From: Calliopsis andreniformis
Lineage: Eukaryota; Arthropoda; Insecta; Hymenoptera; Andrenidae
Direction: 5' to 3'
DNA length: 64,000 nt
Assembly: GCF_051401765.1 (NCBI RefSeq)
Contig: NC_135067.1
Span: forward strand, 22,439,501-22,503,500
Shown: positions 1-10,392 of the stretch, one piece after another
How positions within the stretch are numbered: position 1 is the first letter of the stretch
Layout of the letters: each line of letters opens with the position of its first letter
Translations under genes and position numbers: made by a program
Notes under the pieces: model-generated
Seen by the model: the letters and a program-made list of their open reading frames with translations, nothing else
Database searches by the model: none
What the model was told of the DNA's origin: nothing

Positions 1-2
1 TG

Positions 3-104
3 GAGGTAGACATCAGGTACCACTACTTTTACGTCCGGTACACTGACGTCGAGCTGATTTTCGATGCTCGAGCCGCGACGTTGAAAAGTCACAGAGTACC
101 CTGA
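3..104 (+). CDS. Possible C-terminal end of an upstream gene (partial)
   Basis: Frame 3 is open from the window edge to a TGA at 102-104, giving 33 residues that begin EVDIRYHYFYVRYTDVELIF and end KSHRVP. The aromatic and charged mix, followed directly by AT-rich DNA with poly(A) signals, fits the last exon of a + strand gene entering from the left. I do not recognise the family and see no domain in so short a piece. The alternative is a chance open stretch, since 33 codons without a stop is weak evidence on its own. The opposite strand is also open here, but its predicted protein has no recognisable features. Confidence 0.4.
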   Translation, partial: EVDIRYHYFYVRYTDVELIFDARAATLKSHRVP

Positions 105-1137
105 AATCGACCTGGTGCGACCAAATTAATCCGGATAACAACGCGTGTTCTCTAATTTCTATCCGCGGGTTAAGGTGCAGGAGCGATACACAGCGTGTTG
201 TGGTGCTGCTTATAGATGCTCCGCGAAGACGAATATTAACAAGCTGGCTCAATAGACACTTGAAACTTCTTACGTTACTCTGTACTGTCGTACCTCAACC
301 TCGACTACCCTTCTTTCCTCAATCGAGAACCGGTGGAACGAACGACGAGAAAATTATTTCAAACTACGAGCAAATCTATAAAGAGACTATTGACACGTTC
401 TCCACGAGAGGAAATATACGCATACACGAGACATAACATACCATGCCCTCCCCACCCCTGCCCTTCTACCTTTTTGTCCCCCTTTTCACGTACCCACACA
501 CCGACAGGCACACACATAAAAATACATTTTTCATCTTTACCACCTTCCCTCGCTGCTGCTCACGTGCAGGCTGAGTGAAATCGTACAAATGTGTTGTGTA
601 TACTTAACGTTAATTAATAATTAATAGTTCAAAATACTATTAGCGTAGCGATTATATGCAGTTATTATATACCACTATTATTATTATTATCGTGACAAGA
701 TGCAAAGTATATAACAAAAGAGGAAAAGAAGAAGGACTGTATGAAATGGAAAGATATAAAAAAGATGAAAGAAATACCGACGACATTGTATTGTATTTGA
801 AGGAAGGGAGAACAGAATTTAGTGAAAAAGTTAAGTAATGTTAACTTAGGCTAATTTGTTATTAAGAGATCGCGACGGCTGCGAAAGGTTGTACCTTAGC
901 GCCATTAAATTTTATGGATCATTCTGAAATTAATCCTCGGAGAAAAATTAGCTCGGCGGATCGTCCCGGACGAGATGGGGACGATTCTTTTCTCCTCCTC
1001 TCTTGTAACAGGACAGGCGAGACGAACGCGGATTAACGGTGTCGCAACCAAAAAGTAGAAATTCACGACAAATGCTACTAGTTCGCTAGTAGTTCGCTAG
1101 TACGGGAGGATTTATATAAAAAAAACGTGTTAATTTT

Positions 1138-1160
1138 GAAGAAGAAGAAGAAGAAGAAAA
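1138..1160 (+). repeat. (GAA)n microsatellite
   Basis: About seven GAA copies run into an A-tract, within the presumed 3' UTR of the upstream gene. Confidence 0.9.
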
Positions 1161-1278
1161 AACAAAGTTTTTCAAATGCGGTGGTCCAACCATGTACAGT
1201 TCAATCAAAATATGTAGCTACGAAGCGTAACCGTAACTGGACCCTCGCGTGAAAAGCGTGTTCTTGTACATACTATAC

Positions 1279-1412
1279 TATTATTACGATAATAATAACG
1301 ATTATTATTAATTTCCCTGTCTCTTATGAATTTATTATTATTATTAATATTATTATTGATTCTTATTAATATTATTATCATTATTATTATCATTATTGCT
1401 ATTAATATTATT
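1279..1412. repeat. Imperfect (ATT)n/(AAT)n microsatellite
   Basis: A long stretch of ATT, ATA and TTA trinucleotides with scattered C and G interruptions. On the minus strand it reads as an Ile/Asn-rich open frame, which I take as a repeat artefact. Confidence 0.85.
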
Positions 1413-1542
1413 GAAAGGATTGAAACTGTATAAGAATAGTCTCTTATTCGGGAAGAAAAGCGAGAAAAAGGAATCCACACGCGCGTCTCTCATCGTATGG
1501 GCTTCAAGTCCATCGTGTATGATAGTGACAAACCCTTACTAT

Positions 1543-1611
1543 TACACACACACACACGCACGCACGCGTACGTACATACATACATACATACACACACGGA
1601 CACACACACAT
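1543..1611. repeat. Compound (AC)n / (ACAT)n microsatellite
   Basis: CA dinucleotides, a CGCACG segment, about four ACAT units and a second CA run follow one another without other sequence. Confidence 0.9.
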
Positions 1612-3307
1612 TATTGCGCGTGAGCGCGCGCACGACAGAGATACACGTAAATTCGATATAACGACGCTACGTGACTATGCCAGTGCTGTATCATAGTAAA
1701 TTATAAGTGTAATTTCTCCTCCCTCTTTTTTCTTCGATACCTATTTAAATGATTAGCTGATAAAGGCAACGGGTGATGCGTGCGAGAGAGGTGTGCTTCG
1801 AGAGTCCGTACCGTCAGATATTTTTCAGATACACACCGTGTACAATATTAACTATCATGCGAATCAAGCTTATAACCGCCGATTCATCGTCATCATCGAC
1901 ACGACACATTAATATCACACGATTGGATATACAATATACAAGCCGTCAGTGTGCGTGACGATTATTATTGTTATGACTATTACACGTCGCTACATCAATG
2001 TCCTGCGAATTCGTTTGAGGAATCTTTCGAAGAAAACACGGATATGTTTTGCCTCGAGAACTCTTATCTATTCATGCAAATAAGGAAAAATGGATGACAA
2101 GTGAACACAATTAAGGTCACCGGTCGATCTTATTTTTGTCATCGTTAGATTCAACGTTAATATTTCATTCGGAAATACGTAACATGCATTCTACTTTAAT
2201 ATCCGAGATCAATCGTTGCGTTATTAGAATTTATTATAACTTTTTTTATTTACGAATGGATCGCCTAGCGAGAATCATCTACATCAACAAAACATTCCTT
2301 TTTTATACATTGTTTCTGTCTTTCTCTCCTTTTTGTTTCTCCACCCCCTTGTTTTTCTTTATGCTTTCGTTTCATTCATTGGGTCGCTCGGAGTTCAAGC
2401 AAGATTTAGAGGATAATTTAAACGAAAATTCTATACCGAGTAATAGGCAGACTCGATTAAAAGGGAGGAAAGAGGAAAATCGAATCGAATGGAGTCGTAG
2501 GTGCATTTTATGTACACAGTTTCTAAAAGAAAAACAAAGAACAAAGAGAAAAAGTAAGTTAAACGGTGCGGCGGGGTAAAGATCTTGCGTATCTTCTCTG
2601 AGACAAAGTACGGGCAGTGATCGTGGATATAGATTTAGATAAACGATTTTACTTACCCTAGCGGGAAAGGAGAATAATCGTAAATGACAAAAGAACCCAA
2701 AAGTATTTGGCTTAGTATGGCTGTGTTTAGGGCAGTGTTGTAAATCTGAAAGTGGTATACCTTTTGTGGTAACAAACTCGGTTTAAGTGCGGAATTTCCA
2801 ACGCGCTGGCGTGCCAGCCTTTCTACCCTCTGACGATCGCGGTCTATGTTCTATTTTATTCATTGATTTTATTAAATTAGCTATAAGAAGGATGAAAGAA
2901 ACGCAAGGAACCAAGCGAGCGCGACGAGACGAACGAAAACAAAGAATTTCTCTTTCCCGAGCGTGTTCGAGAGCATTTGCGAGTGTAAAAATTGGATCTA
3001 AAGCGTGCTCGAACAACGAGGGAAAGGGAGAAGGAAAATTAATTCTAAAGAGAAGGAAACGGAAAAGCCAGTGCAACCAGAAGCGATTTAAGGTGAATCG
3101 TTGACACGCCAGCCGTTCGAACGACTTTATTATTGTAATGAGAAAGCGAACGATACGATGCTATATATGAATATATATTATACGATTTTGTTTTCTTTTT
3201 TATATTAAACGAACACACAATTATAGGCCGCGGTTATATGAATGATAAACGAATAATTAATTAATGAACTACCCGGTAGACGATAACCACAGACGAAACT
3301 ATGGAAT

Positions 3308-3345
3308 ATAATAATTATTATTATTACGCTATTATTATTGAAATA
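3308..3345. repeat. Short (ATT)n microsatellite
   Basis: ATT/TTA trinucleotides broken by one ACGC. This is a second trinucleotide tract in the same AT-rich non-coding block. Confidence 0.8.
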
Positions 3346-5651
3346 CCGACTATAGAGTACTACTTTTTATTATGACATTTCGTAAATAGCGATTTGATTG
3401 TCTAATTAAACGACTAATTGAGACGCAAATGTAAACGTTTGTCCTCCAAGATGAAACAAAAAAAGAAGAACTGAAACACACCGTCTTCATCCCAGTCCCG
3501 TTTTCATTCTCTTCTCCCTAAAAGAGAGATCCAAGAGGGATCGAGAGAAACACTTAAATCAGGCTTTTCTCTCGTTCCCCCTCGATCCAGACATAAAACA
3601 ATTTTGATCCACCGCTGCATCGGTCACGATAAACGTGTACAATGTTTCACGATCGCGTCGTACCTTTATTTATTTCTGTCGGTGGGATTCTCGTCGTTCT
3701 CGCATGAACGAGACACACGAATGGAACAAATGAAAGATACCCATCACCGTCTCTCGCCAATCAGAGATACCATTTTGTAATTATACCGCTGTAAAGACCA
3801 CTCTTGCAGAGTGACTTAGGAAAAGCTTTAGTTACTGCCTATTTTTGCCTCATTTTTTTATTTCTTCTTTATTATTTCTCTGTTTCTTCCTCTGCTATTC
3901 CGTTTTGTAAATGTGTTTTGTAACATACGTAAGTTTGGTTTTGTAAGAGCACGCGAAAGCTAGCCTCCGCGATTCGCTCAGAGAGGGAAGAAAAAACGTG
4001 AATTTAGGTTTTTGCTACGGTTTTATACTCTTGAACGTGAGAAGAAAAGAAAAAGACTTCGTTTTCCTCTGGACGATTTGTAACGTAGATAAGGACGTAT
4101 GTATGTTGATGTTCATGAATATTTAACCCAAAATATTGTTACATTATTATTAAAAAAGAAAGAAAAAAAGAAGTTTTAAAAGTACATTCCATTTTTATTT
4201 TTCTCTCAGCTCAGGTTAACGCATGTACATACGTGTATTGAAAGACCAAGATCCTTCTTTTAGAAAGAAAAAAAAAGTAAGAAAAGAACACCGTGTATTT
4301 CTTACCGATAGTATTTATACATATAATCGCGAGAAAAGTTACTAAGAAAGAACGAATTATTTTTCTCTTATCTTCTGAACAGGGCAGAGCGATCTTGTTG
4401 TTCGTGTACATCGAAACACTTTCATTCTTTGTCATTACGCGTGTATCCCCATATAATAAAGTATTTAAATTTACAGTGTGTAAAATACTAAAGTTTTTCT
4501 GTTGACTCTGTTTATATTGGCGCCTCGATTGCTTGTTCGCTCATTCATCCTACGTCAACTTCAAGTCGTTTCAAATTTACGTGACCATAATGAAAATTTG
4601 ATTTTTTTGCCGTCAAAGAATCGTTCTTTCCCTTATTCTTCTGGCCTTATCTTTTTCCTTATCGCACGCTTATCTTGCGATTTCTTTCTGTTTCGTTTGG
4701 CTGAGGAGATTGATTTATATTTAAATTAAATCGCACATTTAAATCCAAAATTGTATAGACTTAACACAAGTGCCCGAATACGAAATATTCGATTGATTGA
4801 GTGACCTTTGTTGATGCTTCAGCTCTTATTCTGATCTATTTTATTTGTTGGACATTTCTTCTCAACAAAAGAGAAAAGTGAGAGTATTTTATAAGCGAAA
4901 AATAATTTTTCGATCATTGCAGTAAGACTCATGGTTCTCCAAGGAATTCGCTGGTCCTCACTGCCTAGATGCAAGCCGTATCGAAACAGTGACCCAATGT
5001 ATGAGTAGAGACTACGATATGCAACGAGCGTAGCCGATTTCGCTTCTCCCGTTTTCATCGCTTAACTCCCGTTGTATTTTTTGCCCTCTTTCCTTTCCCT
5101 TAAGCGTGTAAGGACTAGTCTCTTATCCGATCGCAGCGTAATTTAAATGAAACTGACACGTAAGAATTATACATATGCGTGTATATATTTATACATACGT
5201 ACCAATAACATACAATATGAGAAATTTGACGAAATAAAGTTTACGTATAATTATTTCAACAATGGACGTTGTACCTGCGCGCTCTCGAATACCTCACTCG
5301 CGACCGTAACCATATCATAGAGTTCTCCGAATTCTTCCTCCAAAATGTGGATCTCTCGTTAATGATCTCCTTACGTACTATTTCGTTTCTTTGAATTTTT
5401 ATACACCGGTTTACAAGATGCATAAACATGCAAAACTGATGTTCGCAAGGATTCGTCGAGCTCCAAACCAGTATACAGCACAACTAAAATATTTCAACGG
5501 ACCTGGCGAGAATTCACACTTCCTTTGGTTAAAGTCCGAAGAGATTGCCCGCTTTATCTTTCGGCAGCGACGAATCCTTGTTGACCGATATCGGACGGTT
5601 GACAAAAAGAGGAAGTTCAGAGTCCCTGTTGATCTATACAAACGTTTATAC

Positions 5652-5697
5652 GATATATTTATATATATATATAAATATATATAAATATTCTATATAC
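5652..5697. repeat. (TA)n / TATAAA-rich tract
   Basis: Nearly pure A/T sequence of TATA and TATAAATA units, interrupted only by TTC. It is a simple repeat, so the TATA-like words in it are not evidence of a promoter. Confidence 0.85.
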
Positions 5698-6270
5698 ATA
5701 TTGTTCACACGTGCAATATATACATGTCACAAAAAAAATATTTACTAAGATGATCGTGAGGGATCAAGTCTCTGAACAAAAAAAAACTCAATGTATAGGC
5801 GTGTATAGATTATTTGTAGGAAATAGGATGCTGTGCCGAGAGGGAGTTTTCTACGTGCCGAGAAAGATGCGCTTGTTACTTGAAAATTGTGCTCGTGTTA
5901 GTCAAGTACGACGAGAAAATACTTCAAGTACGTTAAGTGGAACAATATTCGTCCAATGGAGTTAATTTTGAATACACGATTCCATAATGCGTGGCACAAT
6001 CATAACCTGAGCATCTACATCATCGAGAATTATAACAAAAATGTAGAATATAGCTTTTTCGTAGGGGGCTTCGATTTCGAAGCTAGAGCCTCATATAAAA
6101 AAACTCGGTTTTTACATTTTCGACTTAATCGTGATGCAAGGATTGCCTATTTCGATTGTACCACGAATCGTATGGAACAAACTGTACATTGAGCAAAACC
6201 GTAATCAAAATCCAGGATCCTCCGTTTTATACTGTTCCGTGTTCCGAATAAAAGTTATAACTATCTGTAA

Positions 6271-7854
6271 AGAATATCGAGGTTTCTTTTGTATCGTGTC
6301 CACGCTTTTAATGGCGAGACATTCCAGTCGAACGCGTTACAGTATTTATGTGAAAAGAGTGAAGCTTAATTAGCAGAAAATCGTCTATCCCATGGCTACA
6401 AATTCATTTCTGATCTTGTAAGGCCTTCTGAACGCGTTTCGTTGCAATAACGACTGGTTTGCGACACCGATATTAACCTCGTAAAGGAATTGTATAGCAA
6501 AAAAAACAAATATTTAATAAACAATTTATGGATCATTCGACTTTAGACTTTTCAACTTTTATATTACAGTTATATTTGAAAACGTTGCTAGATCGTCACG
6601 AGCAAAGTTCACCTGAAAAAGAACCTTCCTAATCATGAACGAAGGCTAGGTTAAATATCGATCGGCGTCTACCGCGTTAAGCATTGAATTGCAAATTAAC
6701 TGCGATATATCTTGCGCTTTGTCTGTCCTTCGTTCGTCCCGTTTTTATTAAACGCCAGGTAATTGTCAATAACTATTAAACTCTGAATCTTAATGTTCAT
6801 CGTTGATACTTAACAATACGGATATCTTTTAATTGTCGCGCAAAGCTAGGAACTAAAAACAATGAAATGTAGATTTATCATACTCTCAACTGACGTAAAT
6901 AAAATTGGCTAATACGGATACGCGTTCTTTGTTTAGTTTAATGAATATATCTTGATTCAGATCACAATGTCCGATCGAAATATGTATCTGGAATGTCGAA
7001 CGACTCGTAACCTGGATATCGTGAACGGTAATTTACGGGAAAGCAAATGGCTTACGGTTTACTCTCTGAATACGATCGTGCAAATTGTTCGATAGCCAAT
7101 AAATATCCATGATTTTGTATCATTACTCTCATCGAATTATTCGCGTTACTACTCTCTGGGGCCATTTATTTTCTCCAAAGATTGGTTTGCTGAGAAGAAA
7201 TTACACTCGATAGCGGCGTAGAAACTCTTGGAATTTCTTTGTTCGCGTTTCGCGTCGAATCAGAAACAGAAGTTCGACTTGTCCGCGCCACTACGCCGTT
7301 CGTTCGGATCACGAGACAACGATGCGTCATTTGGGTCTCTTAATCGAATGAGTTGAGACAGATTTTTCTAACAAGAGTGGCAACTTATGCCCCGAAATAA
7401 TGATTCAGAAAGTGCGTAGGCATAACGGCACGATGCTGGCTGATGATCCACAGCGGACACAGCCCGAGACGAACGTGTGTCATCTGCGATGCTTGACATA
7501 GCTTGGCACGCGTGTCCAAGATGGTGGTGGTAATGGAGGCACGACGACGATAGTCGAACCTCGAACCTTTCTCTACTTGTCGTTCCTTGCTCTGCTGTTT
7601 CTCTCTTCGATTCTTCGCTGGCTCCTCGAAGGGTGTCGGTTCATGATGTGCGTTAGTGGTGGGATGCTGTTTTGTTGATGTGTACATCATTGGAGAGAGA
7701 TCGCTAGACGGTCGGTATACTGTGAGATCGTTGCTGTGCCGTCCAAAAATAGATATAAATGAACGACGAGTGTGCCATCCTTGTTGTCGGTGGTTCCGCG
7801 CACTCAGTAACAATGCACGATTATTAAAAGGTTCGTGACCAACGCTGGATAGGA
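6271..7854. other. Intergenic DNA and 5' leader of the GAB/DOS gene
   Basis: AT-rich spacer to about 7.25 kb, then CG-richer sequence with TCGCG, CGCGTCGAAT and similar words, consistent with a promoter and 5' UTR leading to the start codon at 7855. The transcription start cannot be placed. There are several upstream ATGs, so either short upstream ORFs exist or the leader is spliced. No coding exon is supported. Confidence 0.4.
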
Positions 7855-7935
7855 ATGGAGGTGCTCAAAACCAGCCAGGAGATTGTGCACGAAGGGTGGC
7901 TCATTAAATCACCACCCACTAAACTTTGGCGAGCG
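7855..7935 (+). CDS. dos: dos exon 1 (residues 1-27)
   Basis: Starts at ATG GAG GTG and ends after GCG with donor GTTAGT, phase 0. It encodes the first strand of the PH domain (EGWLIKSPP). Confidence 0.9.
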
Positions 7936-10392
7936 GTTAGTATCAACGAGGAACCATAACAAATTCAGATTTTTATTAGCTCGTGAACTTCTCGTTGTTT
8001 ACGTTTTTGAACGTTTGTCAAATCGTCCTTTCTACATGTATACCTTCAACGAACTTCTTCCAATTCTAACCTCGAATCTTGAGAATTGTTATGTTTGCAT
8101 TTGATAAATATCATTCTTCTTTTTTGACCTTTGACCCTCGTCTGAGCCTAATATTAATATAAAAAATATAATGCAGCCGTATTTGATAAGAAATTGTAGA
8201 TTTTGTCTATTTGAATACGTAGGAATATATTAACAGGCTTAGAAGTAATACGATATTGTGCAATGTAGCATGGGAACAGTGAAGATTAATGCTTCTACTG
8301 TGTTTGTTTAAATTTAGAGATGGAGAAAAAGGTGGTTTGCCCTCAGACACAGTGGAGAGTTACCTGGTCAATACTTTTTGGAGTATTATACAGACAGGCG
8401 GTGCAGAAAGCTGAAAGGTCATATTGATTTGGATCAGTGTGAACAGGTAGTTTTCATTTGACATATTTATTTTATAATTATTATGCCAGATATTTACCTA
8501 TATCTTCTTACAGGTAGACGCAGGGCTAAGGTTTGAGAACCGAAAACAGAAATATCAGTATATGTTTAATGTGAAAACACCAAAAAGGACATATTATTTA
8601 GTGGCTGAAAGTGAAGCTGATATGAACAAATGGGTAGACGCAGTATGCCAAGTCTGCGGTTTAAAGGCATATACACAGGATGAAGAACAACAATGTCAAA
8701 GTATATATTGCTATTTTTTACAGAGTTACTGTAGAACCATATGTGTTGTCCCTTGTTCTAAATTGCACAATTTTTTCACAGTGTTCCAATTTGAAACTCA
8801 AGAATCCCCACCAATTTCTCCCACTAGTACTATATCTGGTCCATACATTCCTATCAGTGAGTGTATTTCTGGTCGTCGTTTGAACGATACTAGTTCTTTA
8901 AATTCGACACTTGGTCAAGGACCTGAACATTACGATGCGCCAAGGAGATTGGCTCCATCTCCTTCTAGGTCTCCCACAACAACCGATGCGGAAAGTGTTT
9001 TTACCGATGACGAATGGACTGCTCCCGTTCCCAGCGTTAACTGGGAAACGTTTCCTTCATCTGGCAAGTATTTACAGATATAAGTTGTTCCTATCGTGTG
9101 AAAACTAATGGAACTCTTCTTCGTAGGTGAGACTAAACAGCTGCAAAGTTCGAGTGAAGCAGAAATTGGTTCTTGGAGCGTTAGAAAACGATTTGGGAAG
9201 CTGAGGATTGTTGATTCTGCTGTACCGCCTTCTGTTGACAAGTTACCAGCGCCGCCTAGGCCACCAAAACCTCCACACATGTTACCTGAAAATCCTGGTC
9301 ATAATTATTTAAACCTAGACGGTGCTACCGAAAGCTCAAAACCTACTACTCCGGCCACTCCTGCACCATCAACGCCCGCTACTGCAATTGTAACAGACGA
9401 GTCTTACGACTTTCCAAGATCTCACCAACCAGGACAAGGATTCGATACTCATCAGTTGGTCGATCAGTCGTCTAAACATTTTTATTCGAACGCCGCACCT
9501 AGCAATGTGGAGGAAACGCGAGTATTTCGTTATGACTTTCAAGAAGAGGAACCATCCAGTCCTCGTTCTGAAAGTTCAGTAACTGCTACGTACTCAAATT
9601 TGCCAAGTCCTCGAGATAACTCAACTTCTACACTGTCGACGATGGCGCCTCTACCGCCAGTTGTTTATCGAGAATTAAAACCAGGAAGGAAAACTAGTGA
9701 CTCGACATCTATTATCAGCAACGAAGCTTCTCCAGGGCCAATAATGAGTGCTCTAGAAATGAGTTCTGCAGAGCACTCTCCTGCTGAACCTCCAAGTATC
9801 AATAGAAAGCTCAAACCACCTTTAAATAAATCGCCTGTAGAAGGTACATATAGTTGCATTTTTGACGTATAAAATATAATTTTGGAAAGAGAAAATTGAA
9901 ATAATATTAAATTATGTTTCAGGACCGTTGCAACTAGCATCTCCACCTGGAAGAGGAAGAATTAGAGCAGCCCCTAGTCCAACGCCACCGACACACGTAC
10001 ACTCGAATCGACATCAGTCCACATCTGATGAAGATAATAACACGTTTGATGATAAAGAAGAGGTTTGTAACATCGTATCAATGCATTTCGTTAACAGCAT
10101 ATTAATACAACTTTATAACTGTATCTGTTTGAATATAATTTTTTAGATATACTATTATCAGGATCAAAATACGTTTATTCCTGCTTCAAATCGGCGTTTG
10201 GTTGTTTTGCAATATTTGGATCTTGATTTAGAAGCAACAGAAAGCTTTACGTCTTCAAGCTTACCGCAAACGCAGTCCCCACCAAATACGACAGTATATA
10301 AGACAGTGGACTTCCTTAAAACGGAAGCATTTAATCGTACTCGTCAGCGAGTTGAAGAAGAAAGGAAGCAATGTACGGACGAGCTTGCTTAG
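7855..10392 (+). CDS. dos: GRB2-associated-binding protein (GAB/Daughter of sevenless family), complete, 7 exons
   Basis: A docking adaptor expected to sit under the plasma membrane and link receptor tyrosine kinases to Drk/Grb2 and the phosphatase SHP2/Corkscrew. Exons are 7855-7935, 8318-8446, 8514-8700, 8782-9063, 9127-9843, 9923-10062 and 10147-10392; they join in frame to 593 residues plus TAG. Residues 9-118 are a PH domain, with VHEGWLIKSPP at the start and the closing helix around MNKWVDAVCQVCG, as in GAB1. A canonical SH3 site, PPRPPKP, is at 269-275. Two PxxxRxxKP sites are at 404-412 and 449-457. Candidate phosphotyrosine motifs include YDAP (183), YLNL (287), YDFP (320) and YSNL (382). 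QYLDLDLE (Tyr535) and VYKTVD (Tyr563) match the paired SHP2-binding sites near the GAB1 C-terminus. The start was chosen because residues 1-27 begin the PH domain in frame. At 593 residues the length is close to human GAB1. Exon 4 ends at a GC donor. The GAB2/GAB3 paralogue distinction does not apply to insects, which have one family member. Confidence 0.94.
8318..8446 (+). CDS. dos: dos exon 2 (residues 28-70)
   Basis: Acceptor AAATTTAG, donor CAG|GTAGTT, 129 nt, phase 0 at both ends. It encodes the PH core with RWRKRWFALR, a basic stretch expected to contact phosphoinositides, and LEYYTDRR. Confidence 0.95.
8514..8700 (+). CDS. dos: dos exon 3 (residues 71-133, last codon split)
   Basis: Acceptor TCTTCTTACAG; donor CAAA|GTATAT, phase 1. 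It completes the PH domain (TYYLVAESEADMNKWVDAVC). The following intron is only 81 nt and carries no in-frame stop, so the frame also reads straight through into exon 4. Confidence 0.85.
8701..8781 (+). other. dos: dos intron 3, 81 nt, stop-free and a multiple of three
   Basis: Flanked by GT...AG. Its 27 codons contain no stop in the exon frame, so retention would insert a Cys- and aromatic-rich segment between the PH domain and the linker without breaking the protein. Confidence 0.7.
8782..9063 (+). CDS. dos: dos exon 4 (residues 133-227)
   Basis: Acceptor TTTTTTCACAG; the exon ends TCATCTG before a GC donor (GCAAGT), phase 1. It encodes a Ser/Pro-rich linker with PYIPIS (Tyr154) and HYDAP (Tyr183), possible SH2-ligand tyrosines. 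Confidence 0.88.
9064..9126 (+). other. dos: dos intron 4, 63-nt GC-AG intron
   Basis: The only join that keeps the frame uses donor G|GCAAGT and acceptor CGTAG|GT. Nearby GT donors either meet a TAA or give a TGA after the join. GCAAGT is the usual consensus for GC donors. Confidence 0.8.
9127..9843 (+). CDS. dos: dos exon 5 (residues 227-466)
   Basis: Acceptor CTTCTTCGTAG, donor GAAG|GTACAT, phase 1. The largest exon holds the SH3-binding sites (PAPPRPPKPP, PVVYRELKP, PSINRKLKP) and most candidate phosphotyrosines. It is otherwise low-complexity Ser/Thr/Pro, as expected for the disordered tail of this family. Confidence 0.93.
9923..10062 (+). CDS. dos: dos exon 6 (residues 466-512)
   Basis: Acceptor TTATGTTTCAG, donor GAG|GTTTGT, phase 0 at its end. 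It encodes a Pro/Arg stretch (SPPGRGRIRAAPSPTPPTH) followed by an acidic segment (STSDEDNNTFDDKEE). Confidence 0.88.
10147..10392 (+). CDS. dos: dos exon 7, C-terminus with SHP2/Corkscrew-type tyrosines
   Basis: Acceptor ATTTTTTAG, phase 0; stop TAG at 10390-10392. It encodes QYLDLDLE (Tyr535) and VYKTVD (Tyr563), spaced as the tandem SHP2 SH2 sites of GAB proteins, then a charged helix ending KQCTDELA. Confidence 0.93.
   Translation: MYYYQDQNTFIPASNRRLVVLQYLDLDLEATESFTSSSLPQTQSPPNTTVYKTVDFLKTEAFNRTRQRVEEERKQCTDELA

Larger units (their letters stand above)
105..6270 (+). other. Probable long 3' UTR / downstream non-coding DNA
   Basis: This is AT-rich sequence with no supported coding exon. 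It contains microsatellites, homopolymer runs and AATAAA signals at 4455-4460, 5233-5238, 6247-6252 and, just past the end, 6516-6521. Together with the stop codon at 102-104 this suggests a long 3' UTR of the upstream gene, which is typical of regulatory or neuronal insect genes. Where the transcript ends cannot be decided from sequence. Short ORFs here have no domain content. Confidence 0.35.

Noticed and set aside
2136..2579. 147-codon + strand open frame in the left AT-rich block
   Set aside because: Phe/Ile/Lys-rich product typical of AT-rich non-coding DNA, and it does not start with a well-placed ATG.
7385..7813. 142-codon minus-strand open frame upstream of dos
   Set aside because: It lies antisense in the CG-rich 5' leader. 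It has no domain, and a frame open on the reverse of CG-rich DNA is expected by chance.
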